Positions 7,513 to 15,329 of a stretch of DNA of 64,000 nt are shown piece by piece. Under the pieces are notes generated by a model. That model searched no databases, was not told the DNA's origin, and saw only the letters and a list, made by a program, of their open reading frames with translations. The position numbers and the translations under genes are program-made. Origin of the DNA: Vibrio pelagius (GTDB taxonomy: Bacteria; Pseudomonadota; Gammaproteobacteria; Enterobacterales; Vibrionaceae); NCBI RefSeq assembly GCF_024347575.1, contig NZ_AP025503.1, positions 3,038,001 to 3,102,000 of the forward strand. Reading direction: 5' to 3'. Position 1 is the first letter of the stretch; each line of letters starts with the position of its first letter.

Positions 7513-8733
7513 CTATGCAACCTCAGTTTGTGGCACTTTCGGCAGCTTAAGAGAAATGAGTGTGGTGAACGCCAAGAAAGCAAACGACACCCATAGACAC
7601 GCCGCGAGCCCTGCCAGCTGAAATACCCAACCAGACAGAATCGTACCAATCAAACGCCCCATCGCATTCGCCATGTAATAGAAACCGACATCAAGCGACA
7701 CGCCATCGCCTTTTGCATAACTTACGATGAGGTAAGAGTGCAGTGATGAGTTAACCGCAAAGATAGCACCAAACAGCATTAGACCACCGATGATCACAAG
7801 CTCTGGTTGCCATTCTATCTGTACTGCATAAGCGATACCTGCAGTCACTAATGCCAAACCACCTGCCCACAGCAATGCTGCATGACCATCAGGCACTTTG
7901 CCTTGCGCCTTACCAGTAATCTTAGGTGCAATACCTTGTACAAAGCCGTAAGCGATAGTCCAAACCGCAAGGAAGCCACCGACCATTGAGTGATCCCACC
8001 CAAAGACACTCCCCAAATAGATAGGCAGAGCAATGACAAACCATACATCACGTGCACCAAACAGGAACATACGTGCCGCAGACAAGATGTTGATCGATTC
8101 TGACTTAGAGAACATCTGACTAAACTTAGGCTTGGTTTTCGCTTTGCCCATATCCGCTTCTAGGCTTAATACACTGCCAATGAACACCAGAGTTAGCACA
8201 GCTGCCATTGCTAGCACCGCGTATTTGAAGCCGATTAACGATAGTAATAAACCACCGACAAAAAAGCCTGCGCCTTTGAGAGCATTTTTAGAACCGGTCA
8301 GAATCGCAACCCACTTATACAACGCACCTTGCTGCTCGTCTGGCACTAAGGTTTTGATTGAACTCTTGGCACTCATCTTATTCAGGTCTTTCGCAATCCC
8401 GGACAGTGCCTGCGCCGCCATCACCCAAGGAATCGTCAACATTGCACTTGGTACTGCGAGCATTGCCAAGGCAACAATTTGCATTCCAAGGCCAAGGTTC
8501 ATGGTCTTATTGAGACCAAGACGCGCGCCCAACCAACCACCGATTAGGTTCGTCACCACGCCAAAGAATTCATAGAAAAGGAACAGTGAAGCGATCTCTA
8601 ACGAGCTGTAGCCAAGGTCGTAGAAATACAGCACCACCAGCATGCGCAGTGCGCCATCAGTAATGGTGAAATTCCAGTAGTTGAAAGTCACCAACATGTA
8701 TTGGCGAACGCTCTTACTTAGATTTGAAAACAT
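7513..8733 (-). CDS. arsJ: Organoarsenical efflux permease ArsJ (MFS)
   Basis: A 406-aa major facilitator protein with about twelve predicted spans. The start MFSNLSKSVRQYMLVTFNYW, the segment SGIAKDLNKMSAKSSIKTL and ARMFLFGARDVWFVIALPIYL match ArsJ, described as exporting 1-arseno-3-phosphoglycerate, the unstable product made when GAPDH uses arsenate in place of phosphate. It is the last gene of arsR-GAPDH-phosphatase-arsJ, which supports the identity strongly. A hairpin with a U tract sits between the phosphatase gene and arsJ (8756-8808) and may reduce read-through. The ribosome-binding site (AGAG) is weak. Confidence 0.92.
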   Translation of the reverse strand: MFSNLSKSVRQYMLVTFNYWNFTITDGALRMLVVLYFYDLGYSSLEIASLFLFYEFFGVVTNLIGGWLGARLGLNKTMNLGLGMQIVALAMLAVPSAMLTIPWVMAAQALSGIAKDLNKMSAKSSIKTLVPDEQQGALYKWVAILTGSKNALKGAGFFVGGLLLSLIGFKYAVLAMAAVLTLVFIGSVLSLEADMGKAKTKPKFSQMFSKSESINILSAARMFLFGARDVWFVIALPIYLGSVFGWDHSMVGGFLAVWTIAYGFVQGIAPKITGKAQGKVPDGHAALLWAGGLALVTAGIAYAVQIEWQPELVIIGGLMLFGAIFAVNSSLHSYLIVSYAKGDGVSLDVGFYYMANAMGRLIGTILSGWVFQLAGLAACLWVSFAFLAFTTLISLKLPKVPQTEVA

Positions 8734-8755
8734 AATGCTATCTCTGCAATCAAAA

Positions 8756-8808
8756 CAAAAAGAGCTTTTGGATCACAATAAGCTAAACACTCAAGATACC
8801 AAAAGCTC
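8756..8808 (-). terminator. Terminator-like hairpin inside the ars operon, upstream of arsJ
   Basis: On the minus strand GAGCTTTTGG and CCAAAAGCTC form a perfect 10-bp stem with a 27-nt loop, followed by TTTTTGTTTT. It lies 23 nt before the arsJ start and 22 nt after the phosphatase stop. It could be a partial terminator or attenuator setting a lower arsJ level, or a processing or stability element. Confidence 0.65.
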
Positions 8809-8829
8809 CTTGTCTAACAATGATGGCTG

Positions 8830-9321
8830 TTAGCTATTCGCTACGCCATTAATGTACTCAACCTGGATAGGTTTAGTAAAAGCACCTGGACGCAATGCTT
8901 GAACTTCTTGAACGATCTTATCAAGGTCCCAACCTTTCTCTAATAGAAGATGAGCCGCGAATAGACCAGTACGACCTGAACCGCCCATGCAATGCATTGC
9001 GACCTTAGCGCCGCTATCGACGATTTTGTGTAACTCTGGGCTTGCTGAAGACCATTTTGCTGCAAACTCAGCACCTGGTGCACAATCGTCTTCGATTTCG
9101 ATTTGAAACCACTGCATGCCTAGCGCACGCGTTTTCTCGCCAAGTGATGCTACGTCTTTGCTTGCAAGCTCTGCGTCATCAAGCGCAGTCACGATCGCTT
9201 CAACGCCCTGTTCTTTTAGCTGCGCCAGAGATGCATCTAGATCAGCATCTTTAGTACCTGGGCATGGAGTTAGAATCAGCGCGCCTTGCTCAAGGTCTAG
9301 TTGCCATGTTGGATGTGTCAT
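8830..9321 (-). CDS. Dual-specificity/CDKN3-like protein phosphatase in the ars operon
   Basis: A 163-aa soluble protein of the cysteine-based phosphatase fold. The catalytic P-loop is clear: HCMGGSGRTG, a C-x5-R motif with the nucleophilic Cys near residue 110, and a candidate general-acid Asp in the IEIEDDCAPGAEF loop. The layout resembles eukaryotic CDKN3/KAP-type phosphatases. It sits between the GAPDH and arsJ genes on the same strand with short gaps (47 and 96 bp), so a job in arsenate handling is likely. Its substrate is unknown: it might act on phospho- or arseno-sugars, proteins, or as a C-x5-R arsenate reductase; these are inferences. AAGAGA serves as ribosome-binding site. Confidence 0.82.
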   Translation of the reverse strand: MTHPTWQLDLEQGALILTPCPGTKDADLDASLAQLKEQGVEAIVTALDDAELASKDVASLGEKTRALGMQWFQIEIEDDCAPGAEFAAKWSSASPELHKIVDSGAKVAMHCMGGSGRTGLFAAHLLLEKGWDLDKIVQEVQALRPGAFTKPIQVEYINGVANS

Positions 9322-9368
9322 TGTGTAATCTCTTAAATTCTTATAGAACCAATACTCAAAGAAGAGTA

Positions 9369-10370
9369 TTAAGCTAGACCGACTGTACGTACTAACTCTG
9401 CCGTACGCGTCGCGTAACCCATCTCGTTATCGTACCAAGCGTAGATCTTCACCATACGCTTACCAACCAACATGGTAGAGAGTGCATCTACGATTGTAGA
9501 GCGTTGGTCACCTTTGTAGTCGATAGACACCAGTGGACGCTCTTCAAAGCCCAGAATACCTTTTAGCTCGTTCTCTGATGCTTCTTTTAGAAGTGCGTTA
9601 ACTTCTTCTGCTGTCGTGTCTTGCTTCACTTCGAAGATAATGTCAGTCAGAGACGCGTTCGCTAGCGGTACGCGTACCGCATGACCGTTAATACGGTTTT
9701 CAAGCTCAGGGAAGATCTCAACAATCGCCTTAGCAGAGCCGGTTGTGGTTGGGATTAGGCTCATACCACAAGCACGTGCACGACGTAGATCTTTGTGCGG
9801 TGCGTCTAGGATAGTTTGCGTGTTAGTTAGATCGTGAATGGTTGTGAAAGACGCGTTCTCAATACCAAGCTTCTCGTTGATCACTTTCACCACTGGAGCG
9901 ATACAGTTAGTAGTACAAGATGCTGCTGTCACGATCTTGTGCACTGCTGGGTCAAAGATGTTGTCGTTAACACCCACCACAATGTTTGCGATGCCTTCTT
10001 CTTTAACAGGTGCAGACACCACAACGCGCTTCACGCCTTGCTCTAGATACTTGTTTAGGAAAGAAGTTTTACGGTGAACTCCTGTCGCTTCAATCACAAC
10101 ATCACAACCAGACCAGTCGATCGCGTCGATATCACGCTCTTGCGTGGTATTAATGCGCTGACCGTTGATGATCATCTCATCACCTTCAGCAGTGACTTCA
10201 TGGTGCCAGCGACCTTGAACTGAATCGAACTCGAGAAGGTGTGCAAGCGTTGCTGTATCGCCAGCTACATCGTTAATCTGAACAAACTCTAGCTCTTCCC
10301 AATCGAAAGCTGCGCGAAGTGCTAGACGACCGATACGGCCAAAACCATTAATACCTACTTTAACTGTCAT
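9369..10370 (-). CDS. ArsJ-associated glyceraldehyde-3-phosphate dehydrogenase
   Basis: A 333-aa GAPDH with the NAD-binding N terminus [18 protein letters not shown] and the catalytic motif ASCTTNC (Cys near residue 153). In ArsJ operons this enzyme accepts arsenate in place of phosphate and makes 1-arseno-3-phosphoglycerate, which ArsJ exports. Placement directly downstream of arsR and upstream of the phosphatase and arsJ, rather than in a glycolytic context, points to this dedicated role. A housekeeping gapA is expected elsewhere in the genome. Sequence alone does not prove the preference for arsenate. Confidence 0.92.
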   Translation of the reverse strand: MTVKVGINGFGRIGRLALRAAFDWEELEFVQINDVAGDTATLAHLLEFDSVQGRWHHEVTAEGDEMIINGQRINTTQERDIDAIDWSGCDVVIEATGVHRKTSFLNKYLEQGVKRVVVSAPVKEEGIANIVVGVNDNIFDPAVHKIVTAASCTTNCIAPVVKVINEKLGIENASFTTIHDLTNTQTILDAPHKDLRRARACGMSLIPTTTGSAKAIVEIFPELENRINGHAVRVPLANASLTDIIFEVKQDTTAEEVNALLKEASENELKGILGFEERPLVSIDYKGDQRSTIVDALSTMLVGKRMVKIYAWYDNEMGYATRTAELVRTVGLA

Positions 10371-10411
10371 TTTAATGTCTCTCAGTTAGTGGTGAATCCA
10401 AAAATATTCGA

Positions 10412-10753
10412 TTAAACGCAACATTGAGGGCGCGAAGTCATTGCTTCTAGGCGCTCAATATCTTGTTGATATTGGGTTTTCAAACAGTTGGATGCGATAA
10501 GGTCTTCAATCAACTTTAGCATCCAACCTGGTAAATCCTTGGACAGACGGTAAAACACCCACTGCCCTTGACGAACATCCGTTAGGATCCCGTTTGAGCG
10601 CAACTGCGCTAGGTGGCGAGATACCTTTGGCTGACTCTCTTGTAGTGCTTCAGTGAGCTCACCAACAGATAAACACTCTTGGCGTACAATCATCATTAGG
10701 CAACGTACTCGCGTTTCATCAGACAACAATTTAAAAAACTGGTGAGGAAGCAT
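10412..10753 (-). CDS. arsR: ArsR/SmtB family arsenic-responsive repressor
   Basis: A 113-aa winged-helix repressor heading the arsR-GAPDH-phosphatase-arsJ operon. The helix-turn-helix is ECLSVGELTEALQESQPKVS followed by RHLAQLRSNGILTDVRQGQW. The usual ELCVCDL metal site is replaced by ECLSVGEL, leaving one Cys there; a Cys-Cys pair ends the protein (RPQCCV), so the As(III) site is probably built from Cys residues in different positions. The frame is open to 10783, but starting at ATG 10753 places a 12-bp palindrome (10774-10785) in the leader and not in the coding part. The other operon genes are presumably repressed by it until arsenite binds. Confidence 0.88.
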   Translation of the reverse strand: MLPHQFFKLLSDETRVRCLMMIVRQECLSVGELTEALQESQPKVSRHLAQLRSNGILTDVRQGQWVFYRLSKDLPGWMLKLIEDLIASNCLKTQYQQDIERLEAMTSRPQCCV

Positions 10754-10773
10754 AATTACATTCTCATATATGG

Positions 10774-10785
10774 ATATGCGCATAT
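10774..10785. promoter_or_regulatory. Candidate ArsR operator
   Basis: Perfect 12-bp palindrome ATATGCGCATAT, 20 bp upstream of the preferred arsR start and downstream of the preceding terminator, inside the only space available for the arsR promoter. A second AT-rich part (CATATATG) follows at 10764-10771. Confidence 0.45.
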
Positions 10786-10794
10786 GTTAGTTAT

Positions 10795-10823
10795 AAAAAA
10801 GCGCACGTCAAGGCGTGCGCTTC
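10795..10823 (-). terminator. Intrinsic terminator of the EAL-HDOD gene
   Basis: On the minus strand GCGCACG and CGTGCGC pair around a 6-nt loop, followed by TTTTTT. It isolates the ars operon from the gene upstream of it. Confidence 0.9.
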
Positions 10824-10853
10824 TACTGTCATAAAAGTTTAATCTTCACACAA

Positions 10854-12074
10854 CTAGGTTTGACTCGTAACGCTATGACTCCAACGCTGCGCCTCAGCAA
10901 GTTCATTTTTAACCTGCTCAACACTGAGCCCTAACGTATTACAATACTCTTCCATCTGACGCCAATCGGCATGCTCAAAGCTCTCTTCTAGAGCTAGCAA
11001 CTGACCATAAGGCCCTTCTCGACGCAGCAACGCCAGCTTAATGATCTTACACAATGGCAATTGTTCAACTAGGTGTTCTAACGACAGATCAAGTAACGCG
11101 TCCAATAAGGAGAACAACCCAATCATAAAGGCTTGCTCTGTGTGCACCTCAAAGGGTTGATAGCGTGACATACGCTGACAGAATTGAGCACGTTGCAGAG
11201 ATAAGCTGTATAACTCTTTTGGCTTCTTATCAGAGACATAAGAGGCAACCGCCAAAGATACAAACATCTTAAGATTGTCTTGCCCTAAATATACCAGCGC
11301 CTGACGAAATGAAGAGATGCTGACCTCCAAGCGTGGCGACATGGTATTGACAAAACGCAGTAGCTTGTATGAGAGCGCGACATCCTTTGCCACAATGCTT
11401 TCTACGCGCTGAAAGTCGACACTAGGCTTGCAAACCTCTTGGAACAGCTCCATCGCAATCACGTGTTCAGGGCTGATGTATTTGGTCTTAACCATTTCTG
11501 GCTTACTAAAAAAGTAACCTTGAAAAAACTTAAAACCCGCCTGCTTGGTTCGCTGAAACTCCTCTTCAGTTTCAACACGCTCTGCGAGAAAGCTGTATTT
11601 CTTGCCTTGGTGTTTTTGCACCAACTCACACGCGGCATCTAAGCCCATCTGCATAATGTCGAGCTTTACAATGTGCGTGTACTTAAGGAAGGCTTCCCAC
11701 TCAGGTGTCGAGGTAAAGTCATCCAGAGCAATCATATAACCCTGTTGATAGAGATCTTTCACCGCCTCTAGCAACTCAGCTGTCGGTGGACAGGTCTCCA
11801 GGATTTCAATAACCACCTTGTCTTTTGGCAAGCTTTGAGGAAGACGGCGCAATAGACTTTGATACGGGAAATTAATGAAGCAGCGCGATGAAGGAATCGA
11901 TGGGTTAAGACCCACCGATAAAAAATTTTCGACGATCAGACGATACGTAGCTCGATTCGACTCAATATGCGCTGGATAGGCATTATTGTCCCCATCACGA
12001 AACAACAACTCATAACCAAGAGTATGTTTTTTTCGGTTAAAGATAGGTTGTCGAGCGACGTATGTAGCGGTCAT
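10854..12074 (-). CDS. EAL-HDOD domain signalling protein (YuxH family)
   Basis: A 406-aa cytoplasmic protein with an N-terminal EAL-type domain (about 1-200) and a C-terminal HDOD domain (about 200-400). In the EAL part the motif is YELLFRD, not EALxR; ALDDF, KLDIM and QGYFFSKP are kept, but loop 6 reads DDFTSTPEW and lacks the usual DFGTGYSS. Such YuxH-type proteins are generally thought not to hydrolyse c-di-GMP and to act by binding. It is a single-gene unit with its own terminator; the target is unknown. Confidence 0.85.
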   Translation of the reverse strand: MTATYVARQPIFNRKKHTLGYELLFRDGDNNAYPAHIESNRATYRLIVENFLSVGLNPSIPSSRCFINFPYQSLLRRLPQSLPKDKVVIEILETCPPTAELLEAVKDLYQQGYMIALDDFTSTPEWEAFLKYTHIVKLDIMQMGLDAACELVQKHQGKKYSFLAERVETEEEFQRTKQAGFKFFQGYFFSKPEMVKTKYISPEHVIAMELFQEVCKPSVDFQRVESIVAKDVALSYKLLRFVNTMSPRLEVSISSFRQALVYLGQDNLKMFVSLAVASYVSDKKPKELYSLSLQRAQFCQRMSRYQPFEVHTEQAFMIGLFSLLDALLDLSLEHLVEQLPLCKIIKLALLRREGPYGQLLALEESFEHADWRQMEEYCNTLGLSVEQVKNELAEAQRWSHSVTSQT

Positions 12075-12097
12075 CTATTTTCTAACTCTATGATTGG

Positions 12098-12715
12098 TTA
12101 AGCCTTAGCCGCGGCAAGCAGTGCGCCGCAACCCATGAACATACCACCAAAAATCTTATTTATCTTACCCATTACGCGATCTGAACGAATAAAACGTCCC
12201 ATTTGTGATGCCAATGAGGTGTAGCCCAACATAACAACGCTATCAATGAATACTGTTGTCACACCGAGTACCAAAAGTTGTGGCGCTTGGGGTTGTGAAG
12301 GGTCTATAAATTGCGGGAACAATGCAACCAAAAATACGATAGATTTCGGATTTGTAAGATTAATTAATACCGCATTGCGTAACAGTGTCCAACTTGACTG
12401 CGATGCACCCTCTTCCGTCGCAACCATACTAGAGGTATCACGCCACTTCTGAATACCGAGCCAGATGAGATAAACCACACCTACCCATTTAATTAATGTG
12501 AACGCGAAAGCGGATTTAGCCACCAGCGCACCAATCCCCGCCCCCACTAATAAAATATGAAACGCCAACCCAATTTGTAGGCCTGCAATCGAAGCCAGTG
12601 ACTTGCGAGTGCCATAGCTGAGTCCATTGCTGATCGAATTCACGGTGCCTGAACCCGGCGCTAAACTAAACAGAATTGCGGTCACGACATAAGCGAGCAA
12701 AACATGAGTATCCAT
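12098..12715 (-). CDS. rhtB: LysE-family amino-acid/homoserine-lactone exporter (RhtB-like)
   Basis: A 205-aa membrane protein with six predicted spans of the LysE/RhtB family. The N-terminal LFSLAPGSGTVNSISNGLSY and the segment NLTNPKSIVFLVALFPQF are diagnostic of RhtB relatives, which export homoserine and related compounds. It is divergent from pldB with a 77-bp shared upstream region; rhtB also adjoins pldB in E. coli, so the assignment to RhtB within this large family is supported by context. The exact substrate is inferred. Confidence 0.85.
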   Translation of the reverse strand: MDTHVLLAYVVTAILFSLAPGSGTVNSISNGLSYGTRKSLASIAGLQIGLAFHILLVGAGIGALVAKSAFAFTLIKWVGVVYLIWLGIQKWRDTSSMVATEEGASQSSWTLLRNAVLINLTNPKSIVFLVALFPQFIDPSQPQAPQLLVLGVTTVFIDSVVMLGYTSLASQMGRFIRSDRVMGKINKIFGGMFMGCGALLAAAKA

Positions 12716-12792
12716 TGCATTTCCTTAGCAGTACTTTAATCTAATAACATCATTAGCGATAAAAGCTCTCATCAGTTTTCAGGTAACTTCTC

Positions 12793-13773
12793 ATGGCAAA
12801 CAACGCTGCCGCACCTTCATATTTCACTCAAGAGCCTCAATTTGAGGAAGCGATTAAACACCCGATCTCAGCCTTTTGGCAACAAAGAAATGAAGGTTAT
12901 GTCACCTCATCGAGCAAGAAAAAGCTCTACTGGGCAAGCTTGACTTCACCACAGCATAGTAAAGCGATTGTTATCTCGAATGGGCGTATTGAGTGCTGCG
13001 AAAAATACCAAGAGCTTTTCTACGATCTCTACCATCAAGGTTATGACATTTACTCTTTTGATCATCAAGGTCAAGGTCGTTCACAACGCAGTGTGCAAGA
13101 CTCTGACATTGGTCATATTCATGAATTTGATGATTACATCCGTGATATGCGCGAGGTTCTCCAACACTTCCCACTCGACAAGTATGAGCAACGTTACTTA
13201 CTCGCTCATTCGATGGGCAGTACCATCGCCACTCGCTACCTACAAACCACGCCAGACCACCGTTTTGAAAAAGTCGTCTTGTGCGCACCTATGTTTGGTG
13301 TGAATACGAATTGGTATCTCAAACCTATCGCTATGTCAGTCGCGCAACTGCTTACAGGGTTTTGTGCCAAGCCAACCTACGCGCCGGGACACAAGGCGTA
13401 TTACACGAAACCTTTTGAAAACAACCTGCTCAGTCAGAGTAAAGTTCGTTACCAATGGTTTAGAAAACTGTATGACGACAATCCAGCAATGCAAGTTGGC
13501 GGTCCGAGCACGCGTTGGGTATGGCAAGGGTTGATGGCCGCCAAACAAGCCATTCAGCAGACGCGCCAAATTAAAATTCCTCTTTTGTTGATTCAGGCAG
13601 GCAACGAGCAGATCGTATGTAATCAAGCTCAACAACGCTTCATCAATAAACTGCGCAAAACGAACATCGACAGCAAGATGATTACCATCACAGGCGCAAG
13701 GCATGAAGTGTTGTTTGAAAGCGATCAGTATCGCAATCAAGCCTTGGATGCGATTGTTGCGTTTTTTCGCTAA
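12793..13773 (+). CDS. pldB: Lysophospholipase L2 (PldB-like alpha/beta hydrolase)
   Basis: A 326-aa alpha/beta hydrolase that in E. coli removes the acyl chain of lysophospholipids at the cytoplasmic face of the inner membrane. The nucleophile elbow is AHSMGST, the oxyanion region is SNGRIECCEKYQEL, followed by DHQGQGRSQR, and the final His of the triad is likely in GARHEVLFE near residue 303. No signal peptide is seen. The order rhtB-pldB-yigL matches E. coli. Confidence 0.9.
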   Translation: MANNAAAPSYFTQEPQFEEAIKHPISAFWQQRNEGYVTSSSKKKLYWASLTSPQHSKAIVISNGRIECCEKYQELFYDLYHQGYDIYSFDHQGQGRSQRSVQDSDIGHIHEFDDYIRDMREVLQHFPLDKYEQRYLLAHSMGSTIATRYLQTTPDHRFEKVVLCAPMFGVNTNWYLKPIAMSVAQLLTGFCAKPTYAPGHKAYYTKPFENNLLSQSKVRYQWFRKLYDDNPAMQVGGPSTRWVWQGLMAAKQAIQQTRQIKIPLLLIQAGNEQIVCNQAQQRFINKLRKTNIDSKMITITGARHEVLFESDQYRNQALDAIVAFFR

Positions 13774-13859
13774 AACAATTTGGTAAAGAGGAAGACAAGT
13801 TATAGAGCTTTGCCCTCTTTTGTTACGCTAATTTCACGTACAATTTGTCTTACAACATT

Positions 13860-13884
13860 AGGCACCATCTATTGCTTGGTGCCT
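13860..13884 (+). other. Hairpin in the pldB-yigL intergenic region
   Basis: AGGCACCA and TGGTGCCT form a perfect 8-bp stem with a 9-nt loop, 32 bp before yigL. There is no following T tract, so it is not a standard terminator; it may be an RNA stability or processing element. Confidence 0.45.
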
Positions 13885-13916
13885 CTACCAGTCAAATACG
13901 CTGTATCGAGGGTTAA

Positions 13917-14744
13917 ATGACGATTCCTGCACTAAAAGATTCCATCAATATTGTAGCCTCTGATCTTGATGGCACGCTGCTCGCTCCCAACCATAAGTTG
14001 AGTGACTTTACCAAGCAGACATTGAAGAAGTTACACCAGCAAGGCTTCACCTTTATCTTTGCCACTGGTCGACACCATGTTGACGTTGCAGGCATTCGTC
14101 AACAGGCCGGTATTCCAGCGTATATGATCACCTCTAATGGCGCGCGTGTACATGATAAAGACGACCAACTGATGTACAGCCAGAACGTGCCTCAAGATCT
14201 TGTTCAACCTGTGATCGACATTGTTCGTCAGGATCCGAACATTTTCATCCACATGTACCAAAACGAAGATTGGTTGTTGGATCGTGAAGACGAGGTGCTC
14301 GCTAAGTTCCATAGTGAGTCAGGCTTTAGTTACCAACGCTTTGAAGCGGAGCGAGCACCCACTGAAGGTATTGCGAAGGTCTTCTTTACTCACCCAGAGC
14401 ACGATCATAAGCACCTAGTGACGTTCGAGCAAAGATTGCGAAAAGCCTTTGGCGATAAACTGAATATCGCCTTCTCTACCCCTTGGTGTTTAGAAGTGAT
14501 GGCTGCCGAAGTCTCGAAAGGCCATGCGTTAGAAGCCGTGGCAAAATCGCTCAACCTGACTCTAGAGAACTGCATTGCTTTTGGTGATGGTATGAACGAT
14601 GCTGAAATGTTAGCAATGGCAGGTAAGGGCTTGGTAATGGGAACATCGCATGAAAAAGTGATGCAAGCACTGCCAAACAATGAAGTGATCGGTAGCCACG
14701 CCGATGATGCCGTCGCTCACTACCTTGAAGAGCATCTACTGTAA
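13917..14744 (+). CDS. yigL: HAD-superfamily (Cof-type) phosphatase YigL
   Basis: A 275-aa haloacid-dehalogenase phosphatase of the Cof subfamily, which in E. coli dephosphorylates pyridoxal phosphate and sugar phosphates and has been tied to phosphosugar-stress relief. Motif I is ASDLDGTLL (nucleophile Asp in DLDGT), motif II is FATGR, and motifs III/IV are SKGHALEAV and AFGDGMNDAEML. It follows pldB by 143 bp, as in E. coli, and ends in a strong terminator. Confidence 0.9.
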   Translation: MTIPALKDSINIVASDLDGTLLAPNHKLSDFTKQTLKKLHQQGFTFIFATGRHHVDVAGIRQQAGIPAYMITSNGARVHDKDDQLMYSQNVPQDLVQPVIDIVRQDPNIFIHMYQNEDWLLDREDEVLAKFHSESGFSYQRFEAERAPTEGIAKVFFTHPEHDHKHLVTFEQRLRKAFGDKLNIAFSTPWCLEVMAAEVSKGHALEAVAKSLNLTLENCIAFGDGMNDAEMLAMAGKGLVMGTSHEKVMQALPNNEVIGSHADDAVAHYLEEHLL

Positions 14745-14766
14745 CTCTCTCTTTCCCCTAAAACCT

Positions 14767-14793
14767 AAAAGGCAGCCAATCGCTGCCTTTTTT
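14767..14793 (+). terminator. Intrinsic terminator after yigL
   Basis: AAAAGGCAG and CTGCCTTTT pair around a 7-nt loop, followed by more T residues. Confidence 0.9.
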
Positions 14794-14822
14794 GAACCTT
14801 CATGTTCCCATAAGCTCTAACG

Positions 14823-15290
14823 TTAACGAGAACCCAACACCTCTTTGCTCAGAATAGCCTGCCACTCTTGCTCCGTTACAGGCATGATGGATAAGCGATT
14901 ACCGCGCTTTACCAAAGGCATATTCTCAAGTTCAGGCATCGCTTTTAGCGTCGCTAGGGGAATCAAGCGTTCTGTGGTTCGAACATACTCGACATCGACC
15001 ATTACCCAGCGAGGGTTGTCTGGTGACGATTTGGCATCGTAATAGTCACTCTCTGGATCAAACTGAAAGTGATCCGGATACGCCTCTCGCGTCACTTTTG
15101 CGATACCAGCAACGCCAACTTTCTTGCATGACGAGTGGTAAATCATCACGAGATCACCCAGTTTGACCTGATCACGCATCATATTACGAGCTTGGTAGTT
15201 GCGAACCCCCTCCCAGCAAGAGGTGTTTTGCACTCGCAGAGTATGAATAGAAAAGGTGTCGGGTTCTGTTTTAAATAACCAATATGCCAT
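14823..15290 (-). CDS. EVE domain protein
   Basis: A 155-aa protein that is a single EVE domain, a PUA-like fold thought to bind modified bases. It begins MAYWLFKTEPDTFSIHTL, followed by WEGVRNYQARNMMRDQVKLG and YHSSCKKVGVAGIAKVTREA, the usual landmarks of the stand-alone EVE family (relatives of human THYN1). The frame is open upstream to 15398, but the family start is the ATG at 15290. It is divergent from the lipoprotein gene with a 39-bp gap. The cellular role is unproven. Confidence 0.88.
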   Translation of the reverse strand: MAYWLFKTEPDTFSIHTLRVQNTSCWEGVRNYQARNMMRDQVKLGDLVMIYHSSCKKVGVAGIAKVTREAYPDHFQFDPESDYYDAKSSPDNPRWVMVDVEYVRTTERLIPLATLKAMPELENMPLVKRGNRLSIMPVTEQEWQAILSKEVLGSR

Positions 15291-15329
15291 AATAAATCCA
15301 ATTAACGGTTGCTCCGAGGAAGATATAAC

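Noticed and set aside
9369..10370. Housekeeping glycolytic gapA
   Set aside because: The gene is within arsR-...-arsJ and is more simply the ArsJ-linked GAPDH; the glycolytic gene is expected elsewhere.
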